The notes under the pieces were generated by a model. It did no database searches and had not been told where the DNA came from. It saw nothing but the letters and a program-made list of their open reading frames with translations. A DNA stretch of 64,000 nt from Dethiosulfatarculus sandiegensis (lineage in GTDB: Bacteria > Desulfobacterota > Desulfarculia > Desulfarculales > Desulfarculaceae), in the NCBI RefSeq assembly GCF_000931935.2, contig NZ_AZAC01000078.1:202796-266795 (forward strand), given 5' to 3'. A program made the position numbers and the translations under genes. Numbering within the stretch: the stretch's first letter is position 1; the number at the start of each line of letters is the position of its first letter. This document shows positions 8,054 through 17,651 of this stretch, piece by piece.

Positions 8054-9103
8054 TTATAAGGGACGCACCACCTGTCCGGGTTTATAGACGACCGGTTCAG
8101 GTTCCAGCTTGGGCTCGGGCTCGGGCTTGGCCTTTGCCTCATCACCCATTTTCTCGCCTTCCAGTTTTTCATCGGAAAGTTTCTCGGGTTCGGGTTTTTC
8201 AACCACCTCGGGCGGGACAACCTCAGCCCAGGAAGTGTCTTGCCCCAACTCCAGCAACCGGACCTTGCCGATCAGCTTACCGGGCAGATACACCATGCGG
8301 CCCGAGCCGGATTTGATCTTCTCTCCCAGGGCCTGAACCGCCAGCAAATCACCCTGATTCAAGCCGGTGTCCCTGGCCACGGTGAGCAAAAGCCTGTTGC
8401 CTTCCACTGCCAGCACCAAGCCGCTCCACTTATGGTCTTCAAGCTTTTCCTCCACCCATTCCATACTGGGTTCAGTCAGCTCTTTGACCAGCTCATCCAC
8501 CTTTTTGGGGTCCGGCTTGGCGCCCATGGCAACAGCCTGGGCCTTGACCTCGTCAATTTCCAGATTGGACTTGATGCTTCCCACATCAAAAAAAGCACCG
8601 GAGATAACATCCACCAGGGCCATATCCAGTTCCAGGTTCAAAAAAGGCGTATTCTCTCTCATACCGTAGATGCCGGTGAGCCGATGGGTAACCGAAAGGT
8701 CGGTGATCTGGGCCCTTAACACCACATTGAGCCCCAGCTTGCGGGCGGCCAGGACCAGACGCTCTTCAGGATCGGTGATTTCCTTGGGCACCATGGCCTC
8801 GGCGTCCGTAAGCCGGGACGGGTCCACCAAGTGGATATTATCCATTTCCCCCAGCTTGGCGACCAGTTGCCCATAGATCTCATCCGCCTTTGGCTTAAGG
8901 CCTTCAACTCCGCTGGTAAAGGGCAAGGCAACCATCCGCTTGCGTAAGGAGTCTCCCTTGGATGAAAAGGTTTCCCCCACATACTTGGCTGTATCAGAGG
9001 CCAGGGTGGAGAAACCGCAGCCCGAAGCCAATGCCAGAACAGAAATTAGGGCCAGACAGATCAATAATCTTAAAATATCTGACGGCTTACGGCGTGGCGA
9101 CAT
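8054..9103 (-). CDS. Putative outer-membrane lipoprotein with CsgG/FlgT-like features
   Basis: Exported protein of about 349 residues. After a basic N-terminus, a hydrophobic run ends in LASGC with the lipidated cysteine near residue 29. The segment beginning MVALPF with a later DEIYGQLVAKLG resembles the Rossmann-like start of CsgG/TolB-N/FlgO proteins. A later stretch (GNRLLLTVARDTGLNQGDLLAV, then IGKVRLLELGQDTSWAEVV) resembles the C-terminal barrel of FlgT-like flagellar lipoproteins. Residues about 295-340 are a low-complexity proline/glutamate/lysine tail. No flagellar gene is nearby, so the role is unknown. The ATG at 9103 with GGAG ten bases upstream is preferred over a TTG at 9109. 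Confidence 0.6.
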   Translation of the reverse strand: MSPRRKPSDILRLLICLALISVLALASGCGFSTLASDTAKYVGETFSSKGDSLRKRMVALPFTSGVEGLKPKADEIYGQLVAKLGEMDNIHLVDPSRLTDAEAMVPKEITDPEERLVLAARKLGLNVVLRAQITDLSVTHRLTGIYGMRENTPFLNLELDMALVDVISGAFFDVGSIKSNLEIDEVKAQAVAMGAKPDPKKVDELVKELTEPSMEWVEEKLEDHKWSGLVLAVEGNRLLLTVARDTGLNQGDLLAVQALGEKIKSGSGRMVYLPGKLIGKVRLLELGQDTSWAEVVPPEVVEKPEPEKLSDEKLEGEKMGDEAKAKPEPEPKLEPEPVVYKPGQVVRPL

Positions 9104-9192
9104 AGACAATGCTCCGCATATTTAAACGTGTGAGAAGGGGGTGATCTTAAAAGTCGTTATCACCGCATCTTACAGCACCTTTTCCGCCCAGG

Positions 9193-9471
9193 CTAGTAGC
9201 GAATGCCAAAATCAGGGTATGACTCAGGTTTATCAAGCCATTTAACCTCAACCTTGCTTACCCGGGCGTTGGGCGAGCCCTGGTGACACCAGCTTATAGC
9301 CTGTTCCACTGTTTCCCTGGGGCCGGTGAAGACAGCCTCCACCTGGCCTGTAGGCAGATTCTTGACATAACCTGTAAGGCCCAGGGAACGGGCCTGTTTT
9401 TCGGTGTGAGCCCTGTACCAGACCCCCTGCACCACTCCTGAAATAATTACTTTTGCCTGGGTATCGGTCAT
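9193..9471 (-). CDS. acyP: Acylphosphatase
   Basis: Small cytoplasmic enzyme (92 residues) hydrolysing acyl phosphates. The phosphate-binding loop SGVVQGVWYR, with the catalytic arginine, and the conserved GYVKNLPTGQVEAVF, with the catalytic asparagine, are both intact. The start follows AAGGAG, which overlaps the 3' end of ligA 10 bp upstream, so the two genes are probably cotranscribed. The stop is TAG. Confidence 0.95.
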   Translation of the reverse strand: MTDTQAKVIISGVVQGVWYRAHTEKQARSLGLTGYVKNLPTGQVEAVFTGPRETVEQAISWCHQGSPNARVSKVEVKWLDKPESYPDFGIRY

Positions 9472-9481
9472 TTGGGACTCC

Positions 9482-11554
9482 TTATTTTTCCTTTGTCATC
9501 TCTAAAAATTCCTGTTCGGTCACAATCTTCACCCCCAGTTCTTGCGCCTTTTCGGCCTTGGAACCGGGATTTTCGCCTATCACCACCAGGGAGGTCTTTT
9601 TTGAAACGCTGTTCACCGGTTTACCTCCCAGGGCCAGGGCTTTTTCCTTGGCCTCGCTCCGGCTCATGGCGGTGAGGGTTCCGGTAAAAACCAGGGTCTG
9701 TCCCTCTAAAGGCAAATCATGACCGGATTCCTGGACCAGGGCCGCGGGAGCCACCTGACCCGCCAACTTACGGGCGGCTTCCAGGGTTTGGGGGTGACTG
9801 AAAAACTCTTTAATCTGCTCGGCCACCACCTGGCCCACACCGTCAACCTGGGCCAATTTTTCCTTGGAGGAACTGATCAAGTCCTCCAGGCCCGGATATT
9901 TGAGAGCCAGTTCCCTGGCTGTGGCCTGGCCCACGCCGGGAATGCCAAGGCCAAACAGAAAGCGATCAAACGTGGCCCCTTTTGTCTTGTTAAGGGCCTT
10001 GAGCAGGTTATCGGCCGAAAGCTCCCCCCAACCGGGCAGCCTGGCCAGTTCATCTCTCTTTTGAACCAAACTATACAGAGAATCAAGCCCGTTGAGCAAT
10101 CCCCTGTCCATTAATTGAGTCACCCTTTTTGGGCCCAGGCCCTCAATATCCAGGGCTGCGCGACCCGCAAAATGCCTGATTGAGGCCATGACCTGGGCCG
10201 GGCAGCCCAGGGAGTTGGGACAGCGGTGATAAGCCCCTTCCACCACGACCTGTTCCCCGCAGACCGGACAAACCGAAGGGGGATTCAAGGCAAGCGAGCG
10301 GGGATCGGCCTCTTTTTCAACCGACACCACCTTGGGGATGACATCGCCTGCCCTCTCTACCCTGACCAGGTCGCCTTCCCGTACATCCAGTCGGGCCACC
10401 TCTCCAAAATTATGCAGGGTTGCCCGGCTCACCGTGACCCCGCTCACATCCACCGGTCTTAAAAGGGCCACCGGCGTCAGTTTTCCGGTGCGGCCAACCT
10501 GAATTACAATGGAACGCACCTCTGTGACCTCCTGCCTGGGGGGAAACTTCCAGGCAGCCGCCCAGCGGGGGTTGCGGGAGCGCTCCCCCAAGAGATCCCG
10601 GTGGCTCAAGGAATCAACCTTGACCACCATGCCGTCAATCTCAAAGGGTAGATTATCCCTTTGCTCCTGATACCAGGCGTGGCGGCGATCGACAAATTCC
10701 CTGCCCTTGCCCTTTTGCAGGTGGTCATTTTCCAGCCTGAAGCCAAGATCGGCCAGTAACTCCAAGGCCTTGTGATCTGAAGCCACCCCCAGTTCAGAGG
10801 CATTTACCAGTTCAAAGGGGAAAAAGCTCAAGGGCCTCGTGAAAGTCACCCTGGGATCCATCTGGCGCAGGGAGCCTGCGGCCGCGTTTCTGGGATTGGC
10901 AAAGGGCGTCTCATTTTGAGCAATCAGGCCCTGATTTAGCTGATCAAAGCTTGCCAAGGTTATGTACACCTCGCCGCGGACCACCACCAGGTCAGGAACC
11001 CGCCTTACTGTATTTTGGCTGAACAGACCGGTCTGGGGCGAAGTTTCTTCTCCATATTCGCCAAGTTCAATTGGCTTCAGTTGCGAGGGGATATCCGCTA
11101 TGGTCCTTAAATTGGGGGTGATGTCCTCGCCTTGACGACCATCCCCCCTGGTGGAGCCGGTGGTGAAAATACCGTGACGGTAGACCAGCTCCACGCTGAG
11201 CCCGTCCATTTTGGGCTGGACCAGAAGATCGGTGTTTTCCAGCCTGGACTCGGCCAAACGCCGGAAAAAATCATCCATTATCCTGGCTTCGGCTGCTGAC
11301 TCGAGGCTTAACATGGGCCTGAAATGGACTACCGGAGCAAAGCTGGACTTCAAGGGAGCCCCCACTGTATGAGTAGGGGAATCCGAGGCTGCAAGCTCCG
11401 GGTATTTATCTTCCAGGTCTTTTAACTCCGCCAAGAGGCGGTCATATTCAGCATCTGAAATTTCAGGAGTGTTTTTAGTGTAATAAAGGTAGTTATGATG
11501 TCTTAAAAACTCTGAAAGCTCACCAGCCCTTTGGGCTGCCTGGTTGCGGTCCAT
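9482..11554 (-). CDS. ligA: NAD-dependent DNA ligase
   Basis: Essential replication and repair ligase, 690 residues. It has the N-terminal Ia domain (HNYLYY), the adenylation motif KMDGLSVEL with the nucleophilic lysine, and the TRGDGRQGEDIT motif. These are followed by the OB fold, a four-cysteine zinc finger (CPVCG, then CPNSLGC), helix-hairpin-helix repeats (about 500-590) and a C-terminal BRCT domain (about 610-690). An insertion near residues 165-190 enlarges the adenylation domain slightly. The ATG at 11554 matches the family N-terminus; its ribosome-binding site is weak. Confidence 0.96.
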   Translation of the reverse strand: MDRNQAAQRAGELSEFLRHHNYLYYTKNTPEISDAEYDRLLAELKDLEDKYPELAASDSPTHTVGAPLKSSFAPVVHFRPMLSLESAAEARIMDDFFRRLAESRLENTDLLVQPKMDGLSVELVYRHGIFTTGSTRGDGRQGEDITPNLRTIADIPSQLKPIELGEYGEETSPQTGLFSQNTVRRVPDLVVVRGEVYITLASFDQLNQGLIAQNETPFANPRNAAAGSLRQMDPRVTFTRPLSFFPFELVNASELGVASDHKALELLADLGFRLENDHLQKGKGREFVDRRHAWYQEQRDNLPFEIDGMVVKVDSLSHRDLLGERSRNPRWAAAWKFPPRQEVTEVRSIVIQVGRTGKLTPVALLRPVDVSGVTVSRATLHNFGEVARLDVREGDLVRVERAGDVIPKVVSVEKEADPRSLALNPPSVCPVCGEQVVVEGAYHRCPNSLGCPAQVMASIRHFAGRAALDIEGLGPKRVTQLMDRGLLNGLDSLYSLVQKRDELARLPGWGELSADNLLKALNKTKGATFDRFLFGLGIPGVGQATARELALKYPGLEDLISSSKEKLAQVDGVGQVVAEQIKEFFSHPQTLEAARKLAGQVAPAALVQESGHDLPLEGQTLVFTGTLTAMSRSEAKEKALALGGKPVNSVSKKTSLVVIGENPGSKAEKAQELGVKIVTEQEFLEMTKEK

Positions 11555-11880
11555 TTTTTTATCCGAACAAGATTATTTACAATAACAATATGAATTACCA
11601 CAGACTCGGTACCATTTACCAGAATCTGTCCTGGTCCGGCACCTGAAAAACGGCTTTTTGAGATATGAGCTATGAATCCGTGAAGGGGCCGCGCTCCCTG
11701 GAACAAAAAACTTTTCAGGCCTTTTGGGAAGACGACGCGCCGAATCACCAAACTATTTTTAAGGCGTGTGATTCAAGCCGCTTGGCCACCCAAGTTTTCA
11801 CCAGGCATCATCTGCCCCGGCTTTTTCGGCTAAATAAAAACCTATGGACGGCCCTTTTGCCGCCATTCGGAAAAATAATT
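11555..11880. other. Intergenic region without a supported gene
   Basis: This 326-bp gap separates ligA from wecB, both on the minus strand. Short open frames occur on both strands, but none has a recognisable product or a convincing ribosome-binding site. It could hold the ligA promoter; no clear operator or terminator was recognised. Confidence 0.5.
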
Positions 11881-13005
11881 TTATTTAAGGAGCATCCGCT
11901 CTATATCCGCGGTCACCCTTTGGGCTGTCTTACCGTCCCAGAACTTGGGGGGATCAGGCTTTTTAAGCGGATTCTCTAAGATTTCATGCACCAATCCCGT
12001 CAGTTCTTCGGCCTTGCATAAACGGTTGGTTCCCCGGGTTACGGTAATGGGTCTTTCCGTGTTGGGCCTCATGGTCAGACAGGGAATGCCCAGGTAAGTG
12101 GTCTCTTCCTGCAGCCCGCCGGAATCCGTTATGGCCAGACGGCTGTTAAACAAAATATTCATAAAAGGAATATAACTCAAGGGTTCCAAAAGCTTAAGAC
12201 CGGTAGTCCGGCCAAGCTCCCGCCAAAGGCCAAACTCCTCCAGGTTTTTCTTTGTTCGGGGATGCACCGGAAAAACCAGTTCCAGCCTTTCGCTCAATTC
12301 CCGCAATATTCGGATCATTTGAGAAAGTTTTTGCCCGCTGTCAACCGTGGCGGGCCTGTGCAGGGTCACCACTGCATATTCGCGGGGTTTGAGACCCAGG
12401 CTCTTTGCTGTCCGGTCCGCTTCTATTTTAGGGCGCATCATCTCCAGGGAATCTATCATGATATTGCCCACCAGCTTTATCCGGGCCGGATCGATTCCCT
12501 CTTTGATCAAATTTTGATCGGCATCCTCGGAAGGGGTCCACAACCTGTCGGCCAGGGTGTCTGTCAAAAGCCGGTTTATTTCCTCGGGCATGGTGCGGTC
12601 ATAGGATCTCAGCCCGGCCTCCAGATGAGCAACAGGCACCCCCAGCTTGGCGGCGGCCAGGGCACAGGCCAAAGTGGCGTTTACATCGCCCACCACCACC
12701 ACCAGCCGGGGGTTCTCTTTCAAAAGCAGTTCCCCATAGGACATAAGGGTTCGACCGGTCTGCTCCGCATGGGTGCCGCTGCCGATATTGAGGTTGATAT
12801 GGGGTTGTTGCAGGCCAAGATCCTCAAAAAAGCCTCTCGACATATTACGGTCATAATGCTGGCCCGTATGAACAATAACTCCTTTGAGCAACGGATTTTG
12901 CTTGATAGCGTGAAAAAGCGGCCCGATCTTCATGAAGTTGGGCCTGGCCGCACCTATCAAATGGATTAAGGCTCCGTTTTTCAAAGGCATGTTCACCAGT
13001 TGCAT
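11881..13005 (-). CDS. wecB: UDP-N-acetylglucosamine 2-epimerase, non-hydrolysing
   Basis: GT-B-fold enzyme interconverting UDP-GlcNAc and UDP-ManNAc for surface polysaccharide synthesis; 374 residues. Marks are GAARPNFMKIGPL, HTGQHYD, VVGDVNATLACALAA, LEAGLRSYDRTMPEEINR, VTLHRP, FPVHPRT, ITDSGGLQEE and RPNTERP. These cover both Rossmann domains and the UDP-binding residues. It lies 59 bp downstream of a sulfurylase-like/APS-kinase fusion on the same strand, which suggests a shared role in envelope glycan synthesis. An internal ATG at 12990 is an alternative start. Confidence 0.93.
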   Translation of the reverse strand: MQLVNMPLKNGALIHLIGAARPNFMKIGPLFHAIKQNPLLKGVIVHTGQHYDRNMSRGFFEDLGLQQPHINLNIGSGTHAEQTGRTLMSYGELLLKENPRLVVVVGDVNATLACALAAAKLGVPVAHLEAGLRSYDRTMPEEINRLLTDTLADRLWTPSEDADQNLIKEGIDPARIKLVGNIMIDSLEMMRPKIEADRTAKSLGLKPREYAVVTLHRPATVDSGQKLSQMIRILRELSERLELVFPVHPRTKKNLEEFGLWRELGRTTGLKLLEPLSYIPFMNILFNSRLAITDSGGLQEETTYLGIPCLTMRPNTERPITVTRGTNRLCKAEELTGLVHEILENPLKKPDPPKFWDGKTAQRVTADIERMLLK

Positions 13006-13064
13006 AGGCTTATTCAGATCCTTGTCATGGTTTTTTTTGAAAACTGTCGGGGCAAGCCATGCTC

Positions 13065-14771
13065 TTAACCCAAATAGCCCTCCTGGGCAAGATAAAGCAT
13101 AACCCTTTCAGCGCCCTGTTCGGGGGTTAGGTCAGTAAAGTCTATCTCAAGCTCGGCGTTTTCCGGCGCCTGATAGGGATCGTCTATTCCGGTGAATCCC
13201 TTGACCAGCCCGGCCCTGGCCTTGGCATACATGCCCTTGGGGTCCCTTTGTTCACAGACCTCAAGGGGGGTGGAGATATAAACCTCAATATAACCGCCCA
13301 GGCTGCCTATCAAGTCCCGGTTATGCCTGCGGGACTCTTCATAGGGGGCAATCGGGGCGCAGATGGCAATGCCTCCGTTTTTGGTAATTTCGCTGGCCAC
13401 AAACCCTATGCGCTTGACATTTATCTCTCTGTGCTCCTTGGAAAAATTAAGCTCACTTGAGAGATTTTTACGCACCAGGTCCCCATCGAGCAAGGTAACC
13501 GCCCTGGTTCCCAATTCCAAAAACTTGGAAACCAGGACCTTGGCCAGGGTGGATTTTCCGGAGCCGGAAAGGCCGGTTAGAAAAACCGTGAAGCCCTGCT
13601 CATTACGAGGCGGATAGGCTTTTTTCAACTCTTCCAGCACCTCGGGGAATGAGTGCCATTCCGGAATGGAACGGCCTGTTTCCAAGCGCCGACGCACCTC
13701 CTTGGGGGTCAATTGTGGCGACACATCCGTCTTATTCATCAAAGCGACAGGCAGGTGCTTTCCCTTGGAAAGGGAAAAAGCCATTTCAGGCAGTTTAACG
13801 GGCGTGATCCCCAGCTCTTTTTGATGAGCCGAGACCAAATCAAAAGCCTTCCAGTCGGCATAAAAGGGGGATCCCTCCCAAAGATGGAAAGGAGGTTCGC
13901 CATGATTTTTGTCAATCATGATGTGAGTTGCGCCGTAATTTTTCCTTACCAGGGCATGCCACAAGGCTTCTCTGGGACCTGCGCCCCAGGGCTCCAGGGG
14001 AATCAGGCTCAAGGTGGCCAAATCCCGGGGATAGAGATTAAGAGCTTTTTGATAGGATCTTATCCTGGAATAGTGGGAGCGGTCTCCCACCGGCGCTATG
14101 GCCGCCACGGGATGAAGCAGGATATGGGCATCCGCCTCTTTTGCCGCCTGTCTGGTCTGCTCATATTCAGCGCGGTGCAAGGTATAGGTGGAATGGTACG
14201 AGATCACCCGCTCCCAGGAATTCTTATTGATAAATGCCTTCATTGCACTGGGGGTGGCCCTCAGATAGCTGAAATCGTGGTGAACGGGCACGGAAACCTT
14301 TTGCACCGGTCCACTCACTCTATAATGCCCCTGCTTTTGACAATAGGCCTTGGCCAGGGGATTTTCCTCCGGGTTCCCAAGCTCCCAAATCAATTCGGCC
14401 TCTTTAACAAAATCCGGCTGCCAGACCTCCTCCACCGTGAGCAGGGCCAAAAGAAACCCTTCCGGATCGCGCAGGGCGAGTTTATCTTGGCAAGCTAAAC
14501 GGGATGCCAAGTCGGCCGAGACCTCAAGAGTCACCGGCAGGGGAAAAATTGCTCCGCTGCCAAGGCGCATATCCCTTATAACCCGGTCACAGTCCTGAGA
14601 TCCCAAATATTTATCGACCGGGGCAAAAGCTCCGGTCAAAAGAAGCTCCAAAGTGACAAGCGCGCTGTTATTAAGGGCCATGGACTCGGCCTTTTGGGCC
14701 TCTTTTTCATAACAGGCGTTCTTTTGCTTGCTATGCCAGTCGTTTTCAGATCCTGGATAATAATTGAGCAC
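13065..14771 (-). CDS. ATP-sulfurylase-like / adenylylsulfate kinase fusion
   Basis: Cytoplasmic two-domain protein of about 568 residues. Residues about 35-375 have the sulfate adenylyltransferase fold (PUA-like start, then HPVAAIAPVGD and NYGATHIMID). The C-terminal 190 residues are a CysC-type APS kinase with Walker A GLSGSGKST, LDGDLVRKNLS and GLVKGFTGIDDPY. The kinase looks active. The sulfurylase catalytic QTRNPxH motif is replaced by HSTYTLH and the GRDHAG motif by DKNHGE, so ATP-sulfurylase activity is doubtful. The pairing with wecB suggests PAPS supply for glycan sulfation or a diverged role rather than assimilation. The GTG at 14771 follows AGAGG; a TTG at 14789 is the alternative. 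Confidence 0.85.
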   Translation of the reverse strand: MLNYYPGSENDWHSKQKNACYEKEAQKAESMALNNSALVTLELLLTGAFAPVDKYLGSQDCDRVIRDMRLGSGAIFPLPVTLEVSADLASRLACQDKLALRDPEGFLLALLTVEEVWQPDFVKEAELIWELGNPEENPLAKAYCQKQGHYRVSGPVQKVSVPVHHDFSYLRATPSAMKAFINKNSWERVISYHSTYTLHRAEYEQTRQAAKEADAHILLHPVAAIAPVGDRSHYSRIRSYQKALNLYPRDLATLSLIPLEPWGAGPREALWHALVRKNYGATHIMIDKNHGEPPFHLWEGSPFYADWKAFDLVSAHQKELGITPVKLPEMAFSLSKGKHLPVALMNKTDVSPQLTPKEVRRRLETGRSIPEWHSFPEVLEELKKAYPPRNEQGFTVFLTGLSGSGKSTLAKVLVSKFLELGTRAVTLLDGDLVRKNLSSELNFSKEHREINVKRIGFVASEITKNGGIAICAPIAPYEESRRHNRDLIGSLGGYIEVYISTPLEVCEQRDPKGMYAKARAGLVKGFTGIDDPYQAPENAELEIDFTDLTPEQGAERVMLYLAQEGYLG

Positions 14772-14959
14772 AGGTATCCTCTTTTCCAAGAGACGAGTTA
14801 CCTTTAAATATCACAGCCCAAAAATATGATATGCCAAACTCTGACTTCCAGGCAAAGTTACAGTATAAAACGGATCAGGGGTATACGCAGCAAAACCGGT
14901 CTCAGTTAACTCTCTTCCTAAAAAAACGGACGTCCCCAATTTAATATAGGGGTTTATTT

Positions 14960-15634
14960 TCAACGGCTCCAGGAATCCGCATCCACCAGGCCATTGGCCA
15001 AAGCGTATTTAACCAGGCCTATGAGATCGTGCCTGTCGAGTTTGCTCATGATCCTGGCCCGGTGGTTTTCCACGGTCTTTGGGCTTAAGCATAATTTGGA
15101 GGCAATGCTCTTATTGGTGTTTCCTTCCACAATCAAACGCAGAATCTGGCGCTCCCGGTCCGTGAGGCGTTCAGGGGTCTGTTTGACATTAACCTCCTGG
15201 TCCGGGAGCTTGACAAACTCATCCACAATCCGGGCCGCCACCGGGGAATCCAAAAAACACTCGCCTTTTAAAACCGTCTCAACCGCCTCGCAGAGCTTTT
15301 CTCCGGCCGAATCCTTCAGCACATACCCCCTGGCCCCGGCCTTCAGCGACTCCAGGATAAAGGTTTTGCGCGAATGAACACTTAAAATCACCACCCTGGT
15401 TTGGGGAAATATGGAAATTATCTCCCTGGTGGCGTCTATGCCGCTCAGCTCGGGCATGGCTATGTCCATGGTGACCAGATCCGGCTTGAGCGTTTTCACC
15501 GCCTCCAAGGCCTCATAACCGGTTGCCGCTTCACCGACTATCTCCAAGGAAGGGATAGCCGCCAACACACTTTTCAATCCAGCCCTGAATATGGCGTGAT
15601 CATCGCAGATCACCGCTTTGTACAGCTTTGTCAT
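14960..15634 (-). CDS. NarL/FixJ-family response regulator
   Basis: DNA-binding response regulator of 224 residues. The receiver domain has the acidic pair DD at 11-12, phosphoacceptor Asp57 in VTMDIAMP and the lysine in YVLKDSAG. A LuxR-type helix-turn-helix (RLTDRERQILRLIVEGNTNK, then LSPKTVENHR) occupies the C-terminus. The ATG at 15634 is preceded by GGGGTG and lies 4 bp after the stop of the sensor kinase, so the two are cotranscribed. A longer frame to 15787 lies inside the kinase gene and is not used. Targets are unknown. Confidence 0.93.
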   Translation of the reverse strand: MTKLYKAVICDDHAIFRAGLKSVLAAIPSLEIVGEAATGYEALEAVKTLKPDLVTMDIAMPELSGIDATREIISIFPQTRVVILSVHSRKTFILESLKAGARGYVLKDSAGEKLCEAVETVLKGECFLDSPVAARIVDEFVKLPDQEVNVKQTPERLTDRERQILRLIVEGNTNKSIASKLCLSPKTVENHRARIMSKLDRHDLIGLVKYALANGLVDADSWSR

Positions 15635-15638
15635 GTCT

Positions 15639-17651
15639 TCACCCCACTGCCACCTCGGCCAATATGGTGGTCCCCTTTTCACCGGAAATAATGGAAAGAT
15701 GACCTCCCAGAAGGCCGATTCTCTCTTCCATGCCCAAAAGACCCAACCTCTTACCGTCTTCCAGGGCCTGGTCCACATCAAAACCAACCCCTTGGTCCCT
15801 TACCACCAGCCTCACACAGTCCCGGTCCTTTTCAAGCCTGACCTCAACCTTCTCACTTTGGGAATGCTTTAAAACATTGGTCAGGGCCTCTTGGGCAACC
15901 CTGAACAATGATATCTCCATCTCGGGTGATATCCGATTCTTGGGCAGATCCTCCAAATGATAGGTCACTTCCAGAAGTTCAGATTCAGCCAGGGTTTCCG
16001 AGAGATCCTCCAAGGCGGCCTTTAGGCCGAAATTATCCAAAATGGAGGGACGCAGCCTATGGGCGAGCGCCCTTATTTGATCCATCACCACCTGAGTGAG
16101 GCGAATAAGCCTGGCCAATTCTTCGGAATCCTTTAACTCTTCCCTCTTGGCCAGGGCCTGCAGACCTATCTTGAGAGCCGAAAGCATCTGCCCCATCTCG
16201 TCATGCAGGTCAAGGGCGATGCGCTTGCGCTCTTCTTCCTGGGTGGAGATCAGCTGGCGGGAAAGCTCCCGCACCCTTTTTTCAGCCAGCACCTGTTGGG
16301 TTACATCCCTGGCCACGCCCCTGCGCCCGATTACCTGGCCCGAGGGGGAGAAAATGCCCCGTGAATGAACCGAAAGCCAGCGTATCGAACCATTTTTGTG
16401 TATATGGCGCAGGGCAAGGATGCTGATCTCCTCTCCACGCTCACCCCTTTTCCATTCATCATCAAACTTGTATCGGTCAGACCGGTGCACTGAATCCCGA
16501 CGCAGTCTGCCGACCATTTCCTCCGGTTGATAGCCCAACACGTAATACACGGAATTACTTAAGAAAGTGTAAACCCCCACGGCATCAATTTCATAGACAA
16601 TATCGGGCAGGTCTTCCACCAGGCTGCGATATTGTTCAGTGGTATAAGCCAGGTCCGCAGTTCGCTTCTCCACTTCCCCGCCCAAACGCGCCAACACCTG
16701 TTGCTGCACCCTGTAGCGGGAAAGTAGCATAAAACCAAGTAAAAACAGGCATAACAGTAAAAGGAGCAGAAAAAAAACAATATTCTCCCCCATGGCCCGA
16801 CTGGATCTCATGGCGGCTTCATAGTCCTGGGCCACAATCACAAGCCAGTTTAATCCCGGCACTATGGCCGCAGTGACAAATGCCTTACCCTCTGCCCCTT
16901 CCACGATCCCGGCCCAGGGGCGCTCGCTTGCCACATCATGCAAAAGGCTGGGGTCTGATAGCACCTTTATATCCCTGTCCAACAGCTTGCTTGCGTTTTT
17001 GCCTGCGGCCACCAGTTTTCGCCTCTGGTCGTAAAGCAAAAAGGTGCGCCCCGGTCTGGCGGAGATGCGGACAAAAAAATCTTTCCAAACGCTGCCTCTT
17101 TGGTTCAGTCCCAGATAGCCTATGATTTTTTCATCTCGGTTTTTGATCGGCACGCTGAAAGCGGTGAGAGAAGGCCTTCCCTTTTCCAGTCCCAGGAGAT
17201 TAAAAGAGACCCAGGGTTTGGGCGTCTGCAAAGGGAGCCCCTTTATGGTCTCTTCCCTGTCCACCAGATGGGGAAGCCCAAAAAAAACCTGGCCTTTTTC
17301 ATCGGCCAGAAAAATAGTTTTAATCTCATGATTGGTCTGGATGAGAGGAACCAGTACAGAACGCAGCTCAGCAAGATCACGACCTTCAAAGGCATAGGTG
17401 AAACGGTTTCTTAAGGCGATGGCCCTTAGTCGGTCCAAAAGGTTTTTTTGATGATCGGCTATAAATTCGGCTCCACTCAAAGCCTGGGCCAGGTCGGCGG
17501 CCAGGTTCTCCTTCTCAGCCTGTGCGGTGATGGTGCTGGAGACCCACAGGCTATAGATGCCGCCAACCAAAATGAGGATCAAAAGGACGCAAAAGGCCAG
17601 ATATCCCCGCCAGGGCCAGGAATAGTCCCTGGCACTCTGGTCATTTGACAT
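15639..17651 (-). CDS. Membrane sensor histidine kinase (Cache-PAS-HisKA_3)
   Basis: Sensor partner of the adjacent NarL-type regulator, 670 residues. It has an N-terminal membrane helix (about 17-38), an extracytoplasmic Cache-like sensing region to about 290 and a second helix rich in Leu. A PAS domain follows (LVEDLPDIVYEIDAVGVYTF) with its PAC segment, then a HisKA_3 dimerisation helix with phospho-histidine in IALDLHDEMGQ, and a HATPase domain (ALTNVLKHS, DQGVGFD, LLGMEERIGLLGG). The ATG at 17651 is supported by AGGGG six bases upstream. The ligand cannot be predicted. Confidence 0.92.
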   Translation of the reverse strand: MSNDQSARDYSWPWRGYLAFCVLLILILVGGIYSLWVSSTITAQAEKENLAADLAQALSGAEFIADHQKNLLDRLRAIALRNRFTYAFEGRDLAELRSVLVPLIQTNHEIKTIFLADEKGQVFFGLPHLVDREETIKGLPLQTPKPWVSFNLLGLEKGRPSLTAFSVPIKNRDEKIIGYLGLNQRGSVWKDFFVRISARPGRTFLLYDQRRKLVAAGKNASKLLDRDIKVLSDPSLLHDVASERPWAGIVEGAEGKAFVTAAIVPGLNWLVIVAQDYEAAMRSSRAMGENIVFFLLLLLLCLFLLGFMLLSRYRVQQQVLARLGGEVEKRTADLAYTTEQYRSLVEDLPDIVYEIDAVGVYTFLSNSVYYVLGYQPEEMVGRLRRDSVHRSDRYKFDDEWKRGERGEEISILALRHIHKNGSIRWLSVHSRGIFSPSGQVIGRRGVARDVTQQVLAEKRVRELSRQLISTQEEERKRIALDLHDEMGQMLSALKIGLQALAKREELKDSEELARLIRLTQVVMDQIRALAHRLRPSILDNFGLKAALEDLSETLAESELLEVTYHLEDLPKNRISPEMEISLFRVAQEALTNVLKHSQSEKVEVRLEKDRDCVRLVVRDQGVGFDVDQALEDGKRLGLLGMEERIGLLGGHLSIISGEKGTTILAEVAVG

